NCBI GenBank assembly: GCA_913049535.1
Contig: CAJWYF010000004.1
Span: forward strand, 1 to 64,000
Length of the DNA: 64,000 nucleotides
From: an uncultured Synechococcus sp.
Lineage (GTDB): Bacteria; Cyanobacteriota; Cyanobacteriia; PCC-6307; Cyanobiaceae
Direction: 5' to 3'
This document shows, in pieces, positions 26,461 through 36,700 of the stretch. The translations under genes and the position numbers were made by a program. The notes beneath the pieces were generated by a model, which worked only from the letters and a program-made list of their open reading frames with translations, ran no database searches and had not been told where the DNA came from. Each line of letters opens with the position of its first letter. Position 1 is the first letter of the stretch.

Positions 26461-27362
26461 TCGCGCCGCAGATCGCGCCGCATCAGCTGCTGCAGGGCCG
26501 CAGCTGGTTCCAGCTCGCCGCGGATCAGGCTGAGCACGTTGGTGGCAATCGGCAACTGCCAGTTGTGCTCAGCGGCCAGAGCGCAGAGCGCTTCGCAGGT
26601 GGGCAGACCCTCCACGGTGGCACCCACGCTCAAAAGCGCTGCATCGCTGCTTTGGCCGGCGGCAAGGTGATGCCCATAGCGGTAATTCCGGCTCAGGGGG
26701 CTTGTGGCCGTCGCCATGAGATCGCCAACACCAGCAAGGCCATAGAGCGTTTCGGCGCGGCCGCCGAGCTGCTCGATCACCAGCGCCATCTCCGCCAGGG
26801 CCCTGGTGAGCAGCGACGCCCGCGCGTTGGCTCCCAGGGCGAGGCCATCGCAAATGCCGGCGGCAATCGCCATCACATTCTTGAGGCCGCCCGCCAGTTC
26901 CGTGCCGCGGGGATCGCTGTTGCGATAAAGCCGCAGTTGTTCACTGCTGAGGTCCTGCTGCAACTGCCTTGAAAGGGCCTCATCCTCGCCAGCCAGCACA
27001 CTCGCCGCCGGCAGTCCCTGCTGCAGTTCTGCCGCCAGATTCGGGCCGCTGAGCACCAGCACCGGCCAGCTTGGGCAGGCCCGATGCCAGAGACCGCTGG
27101 CGGTGGCTCCCGTTCTCGGATCAAGCCCTTTCGAGCAGCTCAACACAGGCCGTGCTGACCATGGGCTGATCCGGCTCGCCAGAGGCGCCACCCCCACCAG
27201 GGCCACCGCTGAAACCAGCAGATCAGCGTCCTGGAGCCGCTCCAGTGCAGCGTCACCATCACGGCGTCTCCAGGTCCTCAGCCGGTGGCCCTGGGCCCCA
27301 AGCAGGGCCGTCAGTGTTGAACCCCACGCTCCCCCACCAAGGACGGCAATGTCGCGAACCAA
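26457..27362 (-). CDS. gpsA: NAD(P)-dependent glycerol-3-phosphate dehydrogenase
   Basis: GpsA makes sn-glycerol-3-phosphate from dihydroxyacetone phosphate for phospholipid and glycolipid synthesis. The 301-residue product has the N-terminal dinucleotide fold VLGGGAWGSTL (about 7-17). It also has SCSKGLDPRTG, VLSGPNLAAEL, the catalytic-lysine segment AGGLKNVMAIAAG, and GLAGVGDLMATATSPLSRNYR. The start reads as TTG at 27362, since no ATG lies before the glycine-rich loop. It overlaps the PhzF start by ATGA. It is divergent from the SDR gene with 51 bases between. Confidence 0.96.
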   Translation of the reverse strand: MVRDIAVLGGGAWGSTLTALLGAQGHRLRTWRRRDGDAALERLQDADLLVSAVALVGVAPLASRISPWSARPVLSCSKGLDPRTGATASGLWHRACPSWPVLVLSGPNLAAELQQGLPAASVLAGEDEALSRQLQQDLSSEQLRLYRNSDPRGTELAGGLKNVMAIAAGICDGLALGANARASLLTRALAEMALVIEQLGGRAETLYGLAGVGDLMATATSPLSRNYRYGHHLAAGQSSDAALLSVGATVEGLPTCEALCALAAEHNWQLPIATNVLSLIRGELEPAAALQQLMRRDLRRE

Positions 27363-27413
27363 CCGGAAGCGGCGAGACGCCCGCCATCATGCGACAAAGC
27401 GTTCCATTCGCCC

Positions 27414-28130
27414 ATGAGCACGGCACCGAGCTGGGAAAGCCTGCAGGGAACCGCGCTGGTGGTCGGTCAAGGCGGCATCGGCACCGCCTTGGTGGAGGCA
27501 CTGCGGCAGCGACAGCCACAGCTGGAGCTGCTCTGGCTTGGCCGCCGCAGCACCCCTCGCCTTGATCTGACCTGCGACACCGACCTCGATCAGCTCGGCG
27601 AGGTGCTTCGCGGCAAGCCACCCCTGCGGCTGGTGCTCAACACCGCTGGCTGGCTGCACGATGGGCAGCGCGGCCCTGAAAAACGCCTCTCGCGCGTTGA
27701 ACGTGCCGGGTTGGAGCAAGCCTTCAGCATCAACGCCTACGGGGCGATCCTTCTGGCCCGCGCGGTGGAATCAGCTCTTGGCCATGGCCAGAGCGCCTGG
27801 TTCGCGAGCCTTTCGGCCCGCGTCGGCAGCATTGGAGACAACCGCCTGGGTGGCTGGTACGGCTACCGGGCCGCCAAGGCGGCACAAAATCAGCTGCTCC
27901 GCACCCTGGCTGTCGAGTGGCAACGGCGCCTGCCATCGGTGTGTGTGACCTTGCTCCACCCCGGCACCACCGCCACGGCCTTATCGGAACCCTTCAGGCG
28001 AGGTGTGCCCCCTGAAAAACTGTTCAGCGCAGAGCGGGCGGCTGGCCATCTGCTGGATGTGCTGGCGACGCAGGGATCTGACGATTCAGGTCGCTTCCTG
28101 GCCTGGGATGGCAGCACTATCCCCTGGTGA
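27414..28130 (+). CDS. Short-chain dehydrogenase/reductase (CsgA-like)
   Basis: A 238-residue SDR enzyme with a Rossmann glycine motif GQGGIGTAL (about 18-26), an NTAGWL strand and the catalytic YGYRAAK (YxxxK). LLHPGTTATALSEPF near the C-terminus matches C-factor-like SDRs. The nicotinamide cofactor is likely but the substrate is unknown. It is divergent from gpsA, and its last 45 bases overlap the convergent DUF2237 gene. Confidence 0.85.
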   Translation: MSTAPSWESLQGTALVVGQGGIGTALVEALRQRQPQLELLWLGRRSTPRLDLTCDTDLDQLGEVLRGKPPLRLVLNTAGWLHDGQRGPEKRLSRVERAGLEQAFSINAYGAILLARAVESALGHGQSAWFASLSARVGSIGDNRLGGWYGYRAAKAAQNQLLRTLAVEWQRRLPSVCVTLLHPGTTATALSEPFRRGVPPEKLFSAERAAGHLLDVLATQGSDDSGRFLAWDGSTIPW

Positions 28131-28499
28131 GGCCATCGATTTGAGCAGTTCAAGCGGCACCACCTTGAGTGCCCGCTGCTCACAGCGCTCCAGAATGACG
28201 GGAGGAGCCATGCCATCGGCATGGGCCTCGAGCCAACGGGCCGCACACACACACCAGTGATCGCCGGGCTTGAGTCCGGGGAACTGGAACTGGGGCATCG
28301 GTGTGCTCAGGTCATTGCCCTGGGCCTTGCTGTAGCTCAGAAATGATTCTGAAACGACGCAGCAGACCGTATGGCTGCCTCGATCGGCGTCATCGGTGCG
28401 GCAGAAACCGTCGCGATACCAACCGGTCATCGGTTCACAACCGCAGCGCTGCAGGGGGGTGCCGAGCACGTTGAGATCCGGGCTGACGGTGGATTCCAT
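28086..28499 (-). CDS. DUF2237 family protein
   Basis: A 137-residue DUF2237 protein. Segments NVLGTPLQRCGCEPMTGWYRDGFC, HTVCCVVSESFLSYSKAQGNDLSTP and PGLKPGDHWCVCAARW are the family hallmark, with several conserved cysteines (CGC, CC, CVC) that could bind metal. The family's function is unknown. Its 3' end overlaps the SDR gene by 45 bases. It is divergent from the 76-residue gene at 28647 across 147 bases that include a perfect CCATCTG-CGC-CAGATGG repeat at 28538-28554. Confidence 0.88.
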   Translation of the reverse strand: MESTVSPDLNVLGTPLQRCGCEPMTGWYRDGFCRTDDADRGSHTVCCVVSESFLSYSKAQGNDLSTPMPQFQFPGLKPGDHWCVCAARWLEAHADGMAPPVILERCEQRALKVVPLELLKSMASPGDSAAIPGQEAT

Positions 28500-28646
28500 G
28501 GCTGCACTGATTTGTTACCAGTGTCTCCATCCGTAGCCCATCTGCGCCAGATGGCTTGACGAAATCGGGGGGGTAGGCGCTATGGGTCTTGGAGTGATCG
28601 CCCACTTGGGCGGCATGTTCCTCCTGAAACGACGCGCGCTGACCTG

Positions 28647-28877
28647 ATGAGCTGGGATTTCACCGAAGATGCGGCATTCCATGCTCTGGTGGATGCCTTC
28701 ACCGAGAGTGGCGAAACCTCCGCCATGGAGTTCCTTGCCAATGGCGAAGGCGCCTTCCACTTTCAAGACCTGACGCAGAACGCCGCCGGCGAGGGTGTTG
28801 ATCTCTCCGACTCCGGCGCCCTCGACGCGTTTCAGCAGGAGATCATCGACACCCTCGAAGGCCGCGTTAGCGAGTGA
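28647..28877 (+). CDS. Small acidic hypothetical protein
   Basis: A 76-residue, strongly acidic protein with few basic residues. The MSWDFTEDAAFHALVDAF start and AMEFLANGEGAFHF middle look globular and helical. I think the family is restricted to marine picocyanobacteria, but I cannot confirm that. The ATG at 28647 is the only sensible start. The stop is three bases from the convergent gene at 28881. No membrane segment or signal. Function unknown. Confidence 0.6.
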   Translation: MSWDFTEDAAFHALVDAFTESGETSAMEFLANGEGAFHFQDLTQNAAGEGVDLSDSGALDAFQQEIIDTLEGRVSE

Positions 28878-28880
28878 GCC

Positions 28881-29186
28881 TCAGCTGAAGAAGAAGGCAA
28901 TCTCCTTCTCTTTGAGCCCGTCCCAGCCCGCATCGATCAGGCGCTGGTTCAACGTCTGCTGATCGAAATGCTTGGCGCCCGTTTTGACGATCCGGTTGCG
29001 CATCGACTTCTTCACCCCGCTGCGAGCTCGCTTGCTCTCAAGCTCCATCACCTCGTTGTAGAGGCTGAGCATCGCTTCAGGGATGGGTGTGCCGTCGAGA
29101 TCCACACCTGATGCGATGGCTTCATCAACGCCACCGGGACCGGCGATCGCCATGGTTGTTCTGTCAAAGCGGCCATAGGCTGCCAC
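28881..29186 (-). CDS. Small conserved hypothetical protein downstream of metH
   Basis: A 101-residue protein of unknown function that ends in a basic-then-acidic segment (RNRIVKTGAKHFDQ...LKEKEIAFFFS). I read the start as GTG 29186, which has AGAGG a few bases upstream and lies 12 bases after the metH stop. An internal ATG at 29153 (MAIAGPGGVDEAI) is an equally good family-type start. The close spacing suggests co-transcription with ilvE-metH. No catalytic motif seen. Confidence 0.62.
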   Translation of the reverse strand: MAAYGRFDRTTMAIAGPGGVDEAIASGVDLDGTPIPEAMLSLYNEVMELESKRARSGVKKSMRNRIVKTGAKHFDQQTLNQRLIDAGWDGLKEKEIAFFFS

Positions 29187-29198
29187 GGCCGCCTCTGA

Positions 29199-32100
29199 CT
29201 AGGCGCTGAAGTAACGGGCTTTGGTGTGAAGCGCGACCAGTGCCGTGGTGCTCTGCTCTGGATCGAGCTGATCACTCTCATCCATCCGCAGCCCGATGCG
29301 TTCCGCTTCGAGCCAGTCCAGCTGAGGCCTCGAGTCAGCCACATTCGGGCAGGCCGGGTAGCCAAAGGAGTAGCGACTGCCGCGGTAACGCTGGGCCAGC
29401 ACATCTCTGAGGGCCTGCGGCTCATCAGCGGCAAAGCCCAACTCGCTGCGAATGCGGGCATGGGTCCATTCCGCCAAGGCTTCGGCCATCTGCACCCCAA
29501 GACCGTGGAAGTAGAGGTAATCGCTGTAGCGATCGGCCGCAAAAAGCTCCTTGGCTGTGGTGGTGGCGATCTCACCCATGGTCACCGCTTGCATGGGGAT
29601 CACATCGCTCGGGCCTCCCTCTGCTGTGAGATCCCGGTAGAAATCAGCGATGCAATAGCGATTGCCTGAGCGCTGCCGCGGCAATTCAAAGCGACCAAGC
29701 TCCTTGCTGCGCTCCTCAGGATCAAAGACCACCACGGCATTGCCATCCCGCCCACAGGGGAAGTAGCCGTAGGCAACCCGTGGTGTGAGCAAGCCCTCTT
29801 GACGCACACGCGTCATCCACTGCTGCAGAACGGGTTCAGCCTTGTCAATCAGGTCCTGCTCATACGCCTCGCGGCTCTGATCCTTGCTCTTGCGCATCTG
29901 CCACTGGCCGGCAAAGAGGGCATTGCGATCGAGGTATGCAAAGACCTCCTCCAGATCGATGGCTGTTTCGTCCAACACCCGCGTGCCCCAGAAAGGAGGC
30001 TCCAGTGCCGGTTCTTCGGCAACGGCCTCCGAGCGTTCACGGCTGACAGGAGCAGCAGGCTGCTCTGGCTCACCGGTGCTCTCCACCTCAGCCGGTTTCG
30101 GTTCATCGACACCACTGTCGCCATTGAGACCGAGACCATCGGGAATGGTGCCGAGGAAACCCTTGGTGTTGTCCCATTCCCCCTCGCGCTTCGCTTCAAC
30201 CAGTGCATCCATGAAGCGCAGATCAGCAAAGGCATCGCGTCCATAGATCACTTGACCGTTGTAAACCTCACGGCAGTCCTTGTTCACAAACCTTGGTGTG
30301 AGTGCTGCTCCTCCAAGAATCACCGGAACGGAGATCCCGGCATCGTTGAAGGACTGCAGGTTGTCCTTCATGAATGCCGTCGATTTCACCAGCAATCCAC
30401 TCATGGCAATGCAATCAGCCTGGTGTGTTTGCTGAGCTTCGATGATGGCGTCAACGGATTGCTTGATCCCCAGGTTGACCACCTCGTAACCGTTGTTGGT
30501 CAGAATGATGTCGACCAGATTTTTACCGATGTCATGAACATCTCCTTTGACGGTGGCGATCAGAAACTTCGCCTTGGCTGACGACTCACCCTCTGTTTTC
30601 TCCATGTGGGGTTCGAGATAAGCCACCGCACTCTTCATCGTTTCAGCGCTTTGCAGCACAAAAGGCAGTTGCATCTGACCGGAGCCGAACAGCTCACCAA
30701 CCACTTTCATGCCATCAAGCAAGAAGGTATTGACGATCTCCAGCGGCTTGTACTGGCTCAAGCCTTCCTCCAGCGCAGGCTCCAGGCCGATGCGTTCCCC
30801 GTCAATGATGTGCTGCTTGAGTCTCTCCTCCACCGGGAGGTCGGCAAGCGAAGGCCCTGAGGCGCGCGCATCCTTCGTGGAGACGCCCTCAAACAGCTTG
30901 GTCAGCTCTGTGAGTGGGTCATAAATGCAAACATCACCGTCAAAGCGACGCTTGTCGTTGATGAGATCACGGCAGATCTGCTGGTGCTCATCACTGATCT
31001 TCATCAGCGGCAGAATCTTGGCCGGACTGACGATGGCTGCATCCATGCCGGCTTCACAGCAGTCATGCAGGAAGACGGAGTTCAGCGTGATCCTTGCCGC
31101 TGGGGACAAGCCAAAACTGATGTTGCTGACTCCAAGCAGCACATGAACGCCAGGTAGATCGGCGGTGATGCGCCGGATCGATTCGATGGTCTCGCAACCA
31201 TTGCGCCGGTCCTCTTCGATGCCTGTTGAGATCGGCAGGGCCAGGGGGTCGTAAAAGATCTCATGGGCCGGAATGCCGAATTCCAGCGCGTCACGGTAAG
31301 CACGTTGGGCGATCGCAAACTTGCGCTCAGCAGTGCGCGCCATGCCGTCCTCATCAATCGTGCCAACGACCACTCCAGCGCCGTAGGCGCGTGCGAGCTC
31401 CAGCACCTTGAAAAACCGCTCGTCTCCGTCCTCATAGTTGGTGGAGTTCAGCAAACACTTGCCCCCAGCCACCTTGAGGCCGGCTTCCATTTTTTGCCAC
31501 TCCGTCGAATCAAGCATCAACGGCAGGTTGACATTGGTGACCAGACGGCTCACCAGCTGGTGCATGTCCCGCTCACCATCGCGTCCTACGTAGTCGACGT
31601 TGACGTCGAGCACATGGGCGTTTTCCTTGACCTGGCCGCGGGCCACCGCCACGAGTCCGTCCCAGTCCTCCTCATTGAGCAGATCACGCACTTTGCGGGA
31701 GCCACTTGCGTTGAGACGCTCGCCAATGATCAGGAATGAGTTGTCCTGCAGGTAAGGCGTCGTGCCATAGATCGATGACACACCTGCCTCGGCTCCAAGC
31801 AGGGGCCGGCTCTGCTTGAGCTCCGGTGTCCGGACCGGGCGTTCAGCCGGGGTCATCTCAGCGGAGAGCTCCACGAGAGCGGCGATGTGAGCCGGGGTAG
31901 TACCGCAGCATCCACCGATGACCTGCACGCCGAGATCTTCAATGAAATGGTGCATGGCCATTTTCATCTCCACGGGCGTGAGCCGGTAGTGGGCCACCCC
32001 GCCGACGTTCTCCGGCAGACCTGCATTGGGAATGCAGCTGACCACAAACGGGGCATGGTCACTGAGATAGCGGATGTGCTCCTTCATCTGCTCAGGACCG

Positions 32101-32786
32101 GTGGCGCAGTTGAGGCCCAGCACGTCAATGGGAAACGGCTCAAGAATCGAGACGACCGCAGCGATATCTGAGCCCACCAGCATCGTGCCGGTGGTTTCCA
32201 TCGTGACGCTCACCATCAAGGGGCGCCGTTCACCACATTGTTCAAAAGCCGCTTCAATGCCTAATAGCGCCGCCTTGATCTGCAGCACGTCCTGACAGGT
32301 CTCGATGATGAACAGGTCCACATCACCTGCGAGCAAGCCTTTGGCTTGTTCGGTGAAGGAATCGCGCATTTCATCAAAGCCGACATGCCCAAGCGTCGGC
32401 AGCTTTGTTGTGGGCCCCATGGACCCAGCGACAAACCGCGGCTTTTCGGGCGTGCTGTAGCGGTCAGCCATCTCCCTGGCCAGGCGAGCCGCTCTGACGT
32501 TGAGGTCGAATGCTTCGTTCTGCAGGTCGTATTCGGCCAACACCAGCGACGACGCACCAAAGGTGTCGGTCTCGATCACATCGCAACCGGCCTCAAGAAA
32601 CTGGCGATGCACCTCCTGCACCGCATCAGGCCTTGTGACGACAAGATTCTCGTTGCAGCCTTCCAGAGCGGCGCCACCGAAATCGTCTGGACCCAAGTCC
32701 ATCTGCTGAAGCGACGTGCCCGTGGCACCGTCAAACACCAGCACCGGCCGCTCCGATGCGTGCAGCCGTTCAAGGAACCTGCTCAT
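29199..32786 (-). CDS. metH: Cobalamin-dependent methionine synthase
   Basis: MetH transfers a methyl group from methyl-tetrahydrofolate to homocysteine through methylcobalamin. The 1195-residue product has all four modules: the homocysteine domain with zinc ligands Cys227 and Cys293/Cys294, the pterin-binding domain ([17 protein letters not shown]), the B12 domain with the DxHxxG motif in DVHDIGKNL, and the reactivation domain ([16 protein letters not shown]). A Pro/Glu-rich linker separates the B12 and reactivation domains. It starts at ATG 32786, overlapping the ilvE stop as ATGA. An upstream in-frame extension lies inside ilvE and is unlikely. Confidence 0.98.
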   Translation of the reverse strand: MSRFLERLHASERPVLVFDGATGTSLQQMDLGPDDFGGAALEGCNENLVVTRPDAVQEVHRQFLEAGCDVIETDTFGASSLVLAEYDLQNEAFDLNVRAARLAREMADRYSTPEKPRFVAGSMGPTTKLPTLGHVGFDEMRDSFTEQAKGLLAGDVDLFIIETCQDVLQIKAALLGIEAAFEQCGERRPLMVSVTMETTGTMLVGSDIAAVVSILEPFPIDVLGLNCATGPEQMKEHIRYLSDHAPFVVSCIPNAGLPENVGGVAHYRLTPVEMKMAMHHFIEDLGVQVIGGCCGTTPAHIAALVELSAEMTPAERPVRTPELKQSRPLLGAEAGVSSIYGTTPYLQDNSFLIIGERLNASGSRKVRDLLNEEDWDGLVAVARGQVKENAHVLDVNVDYVGRDGERDMHQLVSRLVTNVNLPLMLDSTEWQKMEAGLKVAGGKCLLNSTNYEDGDERFFKVLELARAYGAGVVVGTIDEDGMARTAERKFAIAQRAYRDALEFGIPAHEIFYDPLALPISTGIEEDRRNGCETIESIRRITADLPGVHVLLGVSNISFGLSPAARITLNSVFLHDCCEAGMDAAIVSPAKILPLMKISDEHQQICRDLINDKRRFDGDVCIYDPLTELTKLFEGVSTKDARASGPSLADLPVEERLKQHIIDGERIGLEPALEEGLSQYKPLEIVNTFLLDGMKVVGELFGSGQMQLPFVLQSAETMKSAVAYLEPHMEKTEGESSAKAKFLIATVKGDVHDIGKNLVDIILTNNGYEVVNLGIKQSVDAIIEAQQTHQADCIAMSGLLVKSTAFMKDNLQSFNDAGISVPVILGGAALTPRFVNKDCREVYNGQVIYGRDAFADLRFMDALVEAKREGEWDNTKGFLGTIPDGLGLNGDSGVDEPKPAEVESTGEPEQPAAPVSRERSEAVAEEPALEPPFWGTRVLDETAIDLEEVFAYLDRNALFAGQWQMRKSKDQSREAYEQDLIDKAEPVLQQWMTRVRQEGLLTPRVAYGYFPCGRDGNAVVVFDPEERSKELGRFELPRQRSGNRYCIADFYRDLTAEGGPSDVIPMQAVTMGEIATTTAKELFAADRYSDYLYFHGLGVQMAEALAEWTHARIRSELGFAADEPQALRDVLAQRYRGSRYSFGYPACPNVADSRPQLDWLEAERIGLRMDESDQLDPEQSTTALVALHTKARYFSA

Positions 32787-33700
32787 CCGTCCAGCCGCAC
32801 CCGAGTCACCCACCCCTCAAAGTTAGGGTCTCGCCCCTCGGTGATGGCGGTCAGTTGCTCACGCAAGGCATTCATGATCGGTCTCTCACCGCCCAGATCG
32901 GTGCATTCCACCCGTCTGATCGGTGTGATCTTGGCGGCAGTGCCGGTCAGGAAGACCTCATCGGCAATGAACAGTTCGCTCTTATCAATCGGCCTCTCCA
33001 CCACCGTGTAGCCCATGTGACGGGCCAGTTCGATCACGCTGGCGCGGGTGATGCCCTCGAGGATGTCCTGGTCCACCCCTGGGGTGAAGAGCACACCGTC
33101 GCGGATGATGAACAGGTTCATGCCGCTGGCCTCACTCACCTTGCCGCGGGTGTTGAGCAGCAACGCCTCATCAAAACCACTCTTGACCGCTTCTGTCTTG
33201 GCCAGGGAGCTGGTGATGTACGCGCCGCTGATTTTTCCTCGCAGCGGCAGGGAACGATCTTCCTGACGGGTCCAGGAACTGATGCGGCAACTCACCCCAT
33301 CTGGTGAGAGGTAATCCCCGAGCTCCAGGCCATAAATCAAAAAGTCAGTTTCGATGTCATGCAATCTCGGGGCGATGCCCAGATCTGATGTGTAGACGAA
33401 CGGCCTCAGGTAGATCGGGCAGCTGGGACGGTTGGCCTTCAGGAAGGTCCTGACGGCCTCAAGGATCGTTTCAGGGGCCAGCTCCGTCAGCAGCAGGTGG
33501 GCGCTCTGACTCAGGCGTCTGGCGTGGCGATCTGCCCGAAACAGGAGAATCTCAGCTGGATCTTGCGGGTTGGGCAGGGCTCGCATGCCCCCGAAAGCCG
33601 CTGTGCCGTAGTGCAGGGCGTGCGTCGCGATCGAGAGGGTCGCTTCAGCGAAAGGCACGCACTGACCACCGAACCAGGCGTAGGGCAGAAAGCGAGGCAT
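32783..33700 (-). CDS. ilvE: Branched-chain amino acid aminotransferase
   Basis: A PLP-dependent fold-type IV transaminase for leucine, isoleucine and valine. From ATG 33700 ([13 protein letters not shown]) the product is 305 residues. The PLP lysine is Lys156 in [13 protein letters not shown], and [13 protein letters not shown] and [15 protein letters not shown] fit the family. The longer frame to 33832 would cross into divergent cobN. Its stop overlaps metH by ATGA, coupling branched-chain amino acid and methionine synthesis. A 14-base perfect palindrome lies between this gene and cobN at 33735-33748. Confidence 0.94.
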   Translation of the reverse strand: MPRFLPYAWFGGQCVPFAEATLSIATHALHYGTAAFGGMRALPNPQDPAEILLFRADRHARRLSQSAHLLLTELAPETILEAVRTFLKANRPSCPIYLRPFVYTSDLGIAPRLHDIETDFLIYGLELGDYLSPDGVSCRISSWTRQEDRSLPLRGKISGAYITSSLAKTEAVKSGFDEALLLNTRGKVSEASGMNLFIIRDGVLFTPGVDQDILEGITRASVIELARHMGYTVVERPIDKSELFIADEVFLTGTAAKITPIRRVECTDLGGERPIMNALREQLTAITEGRDPNFEGWVTRVRLDG

Positions 33701-33756
33701 AGGGCTGGGCTGACCAGGGTGGATCTTCTCATCCCCTGCTGCAGCAGGATGGTTCG

Positions 33757-36700
33757 ATGCACAGGCTGGCCGCGCTTCCGGGCGATCCCCGAGATGATGA
33801 TGTCCTGCTGGTGGAGCAGCGGTCGGCGCCATTGCTGCTGCTCACCAGTGCAGACAGCGATCTCAAACTTCTCTCCGAACGCCTTGGTGCTGAGGCAGAT
33901 CCGCCGATGCGGGGACTGAATCTCGCCAGCCTTCAGCACCCCGCCGCGGTTGATCACTACCTGCGCAGCAGCCTCGGTGGCACCGCCCTTGTTCTGGTCA
34001 GGCTGCTGGGTGGTCGCGGTCACTGGAGCTACGGACTTGAGCAGCTGAGGGCATGGAGTTCAGCAGCCCAAGGCCGAACCCTGGTGGTCATGGCCGGGAC
34101 CAGCGACGGTGCAATGGAGCTGGCGTCGCTCAGCTCCATTGATCCTTCCATTGCTCTGGCTCTTGGGCGCTGCCTGCAAGAGGGCGGTCCCGAGAACATG
34201 GACCAAGTGCTGAACTGGTGCCGCAGCTGGATGGCCGGTGCGTCGCCGGCTGCCCCCGAGGTCCAGCCTTTGCAGGATCCCCAGGCCCATGACTGGCGGC
34301 AGGACGCAGGCCCCCGCGTCGGGGTCATCCTCTACCGGGCGCTGCTGAGCAGCGCGGATCTCGATCTCGCCGACGCCACACTGGACGCGTTGCGGCGTCA
34401 GGGACTCTGCCCGCGTCTGCTGCTGGTCAGCGGTCTTAGGGACCGGGCGATTCAGCAGGCCGTTGCGCGCCTGCTGCAGCGTGAACAGGTTCAGGCCGTG
34501 CTCTGCGGCACAGGTTTTGCCTCAGTCCAGGCTGATCAAGCCGGCGATGGCGCCCCGCTCTGGCGTGAGCTGGCAGTCCCTGTGCTGCAGCTGCTCAGCA
34601 GCACAGGCCCCAGGCAGCGATGGGAGCAAAGCAGCGTCGGGCTCTCACCCCTTGATCTGAGCATGCAGGTGGCTCTGCCAGAGCTGGACGGTCGTCTTGG
34701 CACCCGCATCGGCAGTTTCAAGGAACTGCGTCGTGCCGATCCGCAGCTGCAATGCGCCATCCAGAGCTATGAGCCCGATGCGGAAGCCCTGGACTGGTGC
34801 GCTGAACTCACCGCCCGTTGGATCCATCTGCGCAGCCTGGATGCAGCGGCCAAACGGGTGGCCGTGGTGCTGGCGAATTACCCGACGCGCAATTCCAGGC
34901 TGGCCAATGGCGTCGGCCTCGACACGCCAGCCAGTGCTGTTCAACTGCTGCATTGGCTCGAGGCTGAGGGCTACGACCTGGGCGGTTGTGAGCTGCCGGG
35001 GACGTCTCAAGCGCTGATCAGCGCCCTGACAGCAGGACGCACGCCCGACGCTGAAAGTTGGCATCTCTCTGCCTGCAGCCACCTCAGCCTTGAGGCCTAT
35101 CGCCATTGGTGGGACGAGCTCGAGCCCTCCGCGCGCGAGCGGCTGGAAGAGCGCTGGGGAACGCCTGAGCAGGACCCCAGCCTGGAAGCCGCAGGCTTTC
35201 CCATCGCCGGTGTTCGTTACGGCTCGGTGGTGATCATGTTGCAGCCATCACGGGGCTATGACCGTGATCCAAGCCTGAGCTATCACAGCCCGGATCTACC
35301 GCCCACCCACGCGTATCTGGCCCACTACCTCTGGCTGAGAACCAGCTTCAGGGCTGATGTGTTGTTGCACCTGGGCAAACATGGAAACCTCGAGTGGCTC
35401 CCTGGTAAGGGCATTGGCCAGTCCAGCGGCTGCTATCCCCAGCTGGCCCTCGGACCCTTGCCCCACCTCTACCCATTCATCGTCAATGACCCCGGAGAAG
35501 GGTCCCAGGCCAAACGCCGCAGCCAGGCGCTGATCCTTGATCACCTCACGCCACCACTGGGACGGGCAGGGCTCTACGGCCCCCTGGCTGAACTGGAGGG
35601 ACTGCTGGATGAGTACTGGGAAGCGCAGCAACTGGGCAGTGAGCGGACGCCGTTGCTCGAGCAACGGCTGAAAGTCGAGCTCAAAGCACTGGAATTGCCC
35701 TGTGGCGGCGAGACGCTGCTGGAGCAGCTCGATGGCGTGGATGGCTACCTCTGCGAACTCAAGGAGGCCCAGATCCGCACCGGTCTGCACATCTATGGAC
35801 AAGCACCCCAGCCGGGTGCTTTCCAGGAGCTGCTGTTGGCCCTCGCACGGGCCCCTGGCGGGCAGCGCCTCGGTCTGACGAGGGCCCTGGCCGAGGATCT
35901 GCGGCTGAGTTTTGATCCCTGGGTGGCTCAGGAGTCTGAGGCCCTGACGGCTGAGGACCTCGCCATGCTTCAGACACTGGCGCCGGAGAACACCACGCTC
36001 CGGTTGGTTGGCGATGGCATCACAGCTCTTGAAAAGCTTGCTGCCTCACTGCTGGCTGACCCCGAGCAGCGGCCACCAGGGCCGAGCAGCAAAAGCGAAA
36101 TGGAACGCATCCGCGCGCAGCTTGAACCCCGTCTGGTGGCCTGCGCTGCGGCTGAACGCCACAACCTGATGGCCGCGTTGCGTGGTGAGCGGGTGGAGGC
36201 AGGACCATCCGGTGCCCCAACCCGCGGTCGCCCTGATGTGCTGCCCACAGGGCGCAACTTCTACGCTGTTGATCTGCGCTCCGTGCCAACCGAGGCGGCC
36301 TGGGATCTTGGTCGCCGCGCTGCAGAAGCCCTGCTGGATCAGCATCTGCAGGCAGAGGGAGAGCATCTCCAGCATCTGGCCCTCTCGATCTGGGGCACCA
36401 GCACGATGCGCAGCGGTGGCGATGACGTGGCCCAGGTGCTGGCCCTGATGGGGGTTCGCCCCCGTTGGGACGGCCCGAGCCGGCGCATGGCCGGCCTGGA
36501 ACTGATTCCAGTGGGCGCTCTGGGTCGGCCCCGCGTGCGGGTGACTGTCAGGATCTCTGGCTTTTTCCGTGACGCCTTTCCCCAACTCATCACCTGGTTG
36601 AACCAGGCTGCTGAACTGGTGGGTGGTCACACACCCGCTGAGCAGCGCTGGTGCTCGGTGTATGGCTCAGCGCCTGGGGCCTATGGCGCGGGTCTTCAGG

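Noticed and set aside
28538-28554. CCATCTG-CGC-CAGATGG repeat, resembling the apcD terminator core
   Set aside because: The 7-base word is common by chance in this window and no T-run follows, so I do not propose a shared element.
29799-30581. 260-codon frame antisense to metH
   Set aside because: Shadow of the conserved metH reading frame.
33701-33756. Search for a cobalamin riboswitch before cobN
   Set aside because: The gap is too short and lacks a B12-box-like sequence that I can see.
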